Origin: Coriobacteriia bacterium
Lineage (GTDB): Bacteria; Actinomycetota; Coriobacteriia; Coriobacteriales; QAMH01
Length of the DNA stretch: 6,401 bases
NCBI GenBank assembly: GCA_900758075.1
Contig: CAAEQF010000062.1
Location: 1-6,401, forward strand
Reading direction: 5' to 3'
Below, piece by piece: positions 4,452 to 6,401 of this stretch; positions within the stretch are counted from its first letter, which is position 1; each line of letters begins with the position of its first letter. The notes beneath the pieces were generated by a model that was not told where the DNA came from, searched no databases, and saw only the letters and a program-made list of their open reading frames with translations. A program made the translations under genes and the position numbers.

Positions 4452-5460
4452 TTGCCGCCTCCTTTTCCGCAAGGGCGTTGACCGTGTCGATCAGCACCGT
4501 GATATCGAGGCTGACCGGGCATTTCTCGATGCAGCGGCCGCACCCGACGCACAGCATCTTGCCGTAGCGGTCCTCGAAGTAGTTGAGCTTGTGCATGAAT
4601 CGGTTGCGCACGCGGTCCTTCTTCTCGGGGCGCGGATTATGGCCGCCCGCCATCTCGGTGTATTCCGAGAACATGCAGCTGTCCCAGCAGCGGAAGCGCA
4701 CGCCCTCCTTGTTGCGGTTCTCCTGGTCGATGTCGAAGCAGTAGCAGGTCGGGCAGACGAACGTGCAGGTCCCGCAGTTCAGGCACTTGATGCTCATGGC
4801 ATCCCACAGCTCGTCGCTGTCGGCGAGCCGCCCGATCTTATCCTTGATGCCTGCTCCGTCGACAGCGAGCGTGCAGTGCGCGTCGGCGGGGGCAGCGTCG
4901 CCTTCCTCGACGAAGGCCTTCCACGCGCCGGCGAGCGCGTCTTGCCCCTTGTCGGTCTGCGCGACGACGGTGTAGGAATCTCCGCAGTCGCGCAGCATCA
5001 GGTCTGCGGCGGGTGCGGCGTTGGGGTCGATGCCCATCGACTCGCAGAAGCAGGTCTCGGCAGGTGCCGTGCAGCCGATGGCAACGGTCGTGATCTTGTC
5101 TCGCTTGGCCTCGTAGTACTCGTCGACGTACCCCTTCGTGAAGAACACGTCGTCCAGGCAGTCGATGGAGCGCATGTCACAGGGGCGCACGCCGAACAGC
5201 ACTTGCTCGCTCGACTCGACGATCGGGTCGATGAACATGTCGCCGTTCGTGTCGACGCCGTAGTGGTACATCTTCTGCGCCTGCGGGAACAGCAGGTCCT
5301 TGGGCGGCAGGGTAGTGTTGGTCGCGTCGAGGCGCATCTTGTCGGAGCTGATGTAGGGCGCGAACTTGAGCACGCCTTGTACCTCTTTGGGAACGTAGAC
5401 GACCGCCTGCTTGGAGAGCTCAGCGAGAAGTTCGTCCAGTTTGTCCTTTCTCAACAGCAT
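4444..5460 (-). CDS. Double [4Fe-4S] protein, AsrA / hydrogenase-beta / FlxB-like
   Basis: This 338-residue cytoplasmic electron-transfer subunit belongs to the family of sulfhydrogenase beta subunits and anaerobic sulfite reductase A. The N-terminal two thirds (1-220) contain VLFGVRPCDMRSIDCLD (87-103), TTVAIGCTAPAETCFCES (124-141) and other conserved cysteines (C94, C130, C137, C139) typical of these proteins. Two [4Fe-4S] sites follow: C226, C229, C232, C236 (CLNCGTCTFVCPTCYCFD, with extra C239 and C241) and C304, C307, C310, C314 (CVGCGRCIEKCP). Between them lies the family motif RCWDSCMFSEYTEMAGGHNP (257-276). It should relay electrons between the FAD/[2Fe-2S] protein encoded next and the upstream iron-sulfur subunit. 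The start follows GGAGG at 7 nt, placed on the stop codon of the preceding gene 15 nt away. Flx rather than Asr is favoured because no siroheme sulfite reductase AsrC follows. Confidence 0.87.
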   Translation of the reverse strand: MLLRKDKLDELLAELSKQAVVYVPKEVQGVLKFAPYISSDKMRLDATNTTLPPKDLLFPQAQKMYHYGVDTNGDMFIDPIVESSEQVLFGVRPCDMRSIDCLDDVFFTKGYVDEYYEAKRDKITTVAIGCTAPAETCFCESMGIDPNAAPAADLMLRDCGDSYTVVAQTDKGQDALAGAWKAFVEEGDAAPADAHCTLAVDGAGIKDKIGRLADSDELWDAMSIKCLNCGTCTFVCPTCYCFDIDQENRNKEGVRFRCWDSCMFSEYTEMAGGHNPRPEKKDRVRNRFMHKLNYFEDRYGKMLCVGCGRCIEKCPVSLDITVLIDTVNALAEKEAANA

Positions 5461-5475
5461 GTCAGGTCCTCCTTC

Positions 5476-6330
5476 CTACATGAACTCTTCGAGGTCGTTA
5501 AGGTCGTAGGTGCGCAGCACGTCGGGGTTTTCGGTCGTCATGCCGCTCTCGTATTCGCCGAACAGCTCGTTCATGTCTTTGACGAGCTCGCGGTTCAGGC
5601 TCATGAGCGGCAGGTCCATCGGGCAGACACGTTCGCACTCGCCGCACTCGATGCAGCGGTCGGAGATGTGGAAGGCCCTGATGAGCCCGTAGAAGCGGTT
5701 CTCGGTGAGGTTGTTCTGCTTGCCGAGCCAGCCTACGCGCCGCTGGTCCACGAAGCAGGTGCGGCAGGTGCAGCACGGGCACACGTCGCGGCAGGCGTAG
5801 CAGCGGATGCACTTGTCCCATGCCCTGTTGAAGAAGTCCTGGCGCGCCTGTCCGCTCATGCCCTCGATGAGAGTCGCCTGCTCGAAGCGGTCTGCCGGAG
5901 GCGTCTCCACCACCTGCTCGCCGATCAGCTCGTCGCTCGTGACGGGGTTGCGGTGCTGGCAGTACGTGCACTTGTTGAGCACGGCACCGGTCTTGCGGTC
6001 TCGCATCTGCGGGCAGGGAAGCCCGACGAGGTAGACGTCGTCGCGCGAGAACTGGTTGTCCTGGACCATGCGGTTGACGGCGCGTGAATCGCAGCCGCGC
6101 ACGCACAGCCCGATCTTGCCGCGCTGCTTGAGGTCCAACACGTACTTGGCGAGGTTGTTGACGCAGTACTCGTTGAAGACGAGCCGGTCGGTGTCGTCGG
6201 TGGTCAGGCACACGAGCGGCGTGGTCTGCTTGTCGAAGCGGCCGGCCTCCCAGCCCACGAAGGCGGCGATGGCGCCGTCTTCGAGCAGCTGGCGCGCCCG
6301 GGCGCGTATCTGCCCTTGCGTGTCTGCCAT
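5476..6330 (-). CDS. Double [4Fe-4S] protein with FrhB-like N-terminal part (FlxC-like)
   Basis: This 284-residue iron-sulfur protein has an N-terminal part (1-125) with GLCVRGCDSRAVNRMVQ (74-90), VYLVGLPCPQM (99-109) and KCTYCQ (120-125). It resembles the F420-hydrogenase beta (FrhB/FdhB) C-terminal domain, whose cysteines C76, C80, C106, C121 and C124 may hold a further cluster. Two [4Fe-4S] sites follow: C174, C177, C180, C184 (CIRCYACRDVCP) and C226, C229, C232, C236 (CIECGECERVCP). Four more cysteines directly follow the first site (C186, C187, C189, C192). No flavin or pyridine-nucleotide site is visible in it, so it is likely an electron wire linking the flavin module to a partner encoded upstream. 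The start follows GGAGG with 5-nt spacing, overlapping the preceding gene's stop codon. Equivalence to FlxC is by organisation and general features. Confidence 0.8.
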   Translation of the reverse strand: MADTQGQIRARARQLLEDGAIAAFVGWEAGRFDKQTTPLVCLTTDDTDRLVFNEYCVNNLAKYVLDLKQRGKIGLCVRGCDSRAVNRMVQDNQFSRDDVYLVGLPCPQMRDRKTGAVLNKCTYCQHRNPVTSDELIGEQVVETPPADRFEQATLIEGMSGQARQDFFNRAWDKCIRCYACRDVCPCCTCRTCFVDQRRVGWLGKQNNLTENRFYGLIRAFHISDRCIECGECERVCPMDLPLMSLNRELVKDMNELFGEYESGMTTENPDVLRTYDLNDLEEFM

Positions 6331-6332
6331 GG

Positions 6333-6401
6333 CTACCTCCCTTCCTCGCGCGCGTCGGCGGCATCGGCTGCGGGCGCCTGCTTGGGGCCCTTGCCCATGA
6401 C
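6333..6401 (-). CDS. C-terminal tail of an unidentified upstream operon protein
   Basis: An open frame enters from the right edge and ends at TAG (complement of 6333-6335), 2 nt before the start of the next gene. The 22 visible residues end with AADAADAREEGR, a low-complexity Ala/Asp/Lys-rich tail with no domain. The tight spacing shows it belongs to the same operon. By analogy with flx-hdr loci it could be an MvhD/FlxD-type protein or an HdrA-type subunit, but nothing in the visible residues proves that. Confidence 0.6.
   Translation of the reverse strand, partial: VMGKGPKQAPAADAADAREEGR

Noticed and set aside
3543..4481. A 312-codon plus-strand open frame opposite the flavoprotein gene
   Set aside because: Same type of shadow, with biased Val/Ala/His/Leu composition, no ribosome site, and full overlap with a clearly conserved gene.
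3591..5460. Anaerobic sulfite reductase operon (asrAB)
   Set aside because: The two proteins resemble AsrA and AsrB, but the operon ends after the AsrB-like gene at a terminator with no asrC, and it includes an extra FrhB-like iron-sulfur gene, which fits an Flx-type complex better.
4240..6087. A very long open frame (615 codons) on the plus strand opposite the iron-sulfur operon
   Set aside because: It is an antisense shadow of high-GC genes: the product is a low-complexity Val/Ala/Asp/His-rich string without domains, while the minus-strand frames carry complete cysteine motifs and ribosome sites.

Overview
The window looks like the chromosome of an anaerobic, high-GC Actinobacterium, most plausibly a member of the Coriobacteriia (the Eggerthella/Slackia/Olsenella/Collinsella group). 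Two things point there. One is an actinobacterial-type integration host factor (mIHF), a family confined to Actinobacteria. The other is a strictly anaerobic, flavin- and iron-sulfur-based redox operon of the Flx/Asr/sulfhydrogenase kind. The species is an inference and cannot be fixed from the sequence alone.

Layout. Positions 1-160 are the right end of an IS3-family (IS150-type) insertion sequence: the last codons of its transposase and its terminal inverted repeat. It sits directly downstream of mihF (202-513, minus) and seems to have landed in that gene's terminator. A minus-strand operon follows, reading from high to low coordinate: ferritin (1966-1451), a 50-residue acidic protein of unknown function (1431-1279) and a gamma-class carbonic anhydrase-like hexapeptide-repeat protein (1292-777). 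The last two genes overlap by 14 nt, and the operon ends at a strong intrinsic terminator (713-747). Between ferritin and the next gene is a 203-bp divergent promoter region with a promoter on each strand and three palindromes, two of which are near-identical copies 51 bp apart.

On the plus strand, a family-6 type DNA-deoxyinosine (hypoxanthine/uracil) glycosylase (2170-2676) is probably translated from a leaderless mRNA. It is followed by a toxin-antitoxin pair, a ribbon-helix-helix antitoxin (2725-3033) and a PIN-domain toxin (3017-3448), with their own promoter inside the end of the glycosylase gene. A hairpin at 3490-3523 can terminate transcription from both sides.

The right half (3591-6401, minus) is the 3' part of a redox operon. 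In transcription order it holds the tail of an unidentified protein, a double-[4Fe-4S] protein with an FrhB-like N-terminal part, an AsrA/hydrogenase-beta-like double-[4Fe-4S] protein, and an FAD/NAD(P)-binding reductase with a C-terminal [2Fe-2S] site. Start and stop codons are 2-15 nt apart or overlapping, each gene with a good Shine-Dalgarno sequence. The set resembles the FlxA/FlxB/FlxC part of the FlxABCD-HdrABC NADH dehydrogenase/heterodisulfide reductase-like complexes. If so, FlxD/HdrABC-type genes should lie just beyond the right edge.

No tRNA, rRNA, CRISPR array or prophage was seen. The most interesting parts are the paired palindromes between ferritin and glycosylase, the small coupled ORF in the ferritin operon, the IS-split terminator of mihF, and the Flx-like operon in an organism not expected to use CoM/CoB heterodisulfide.
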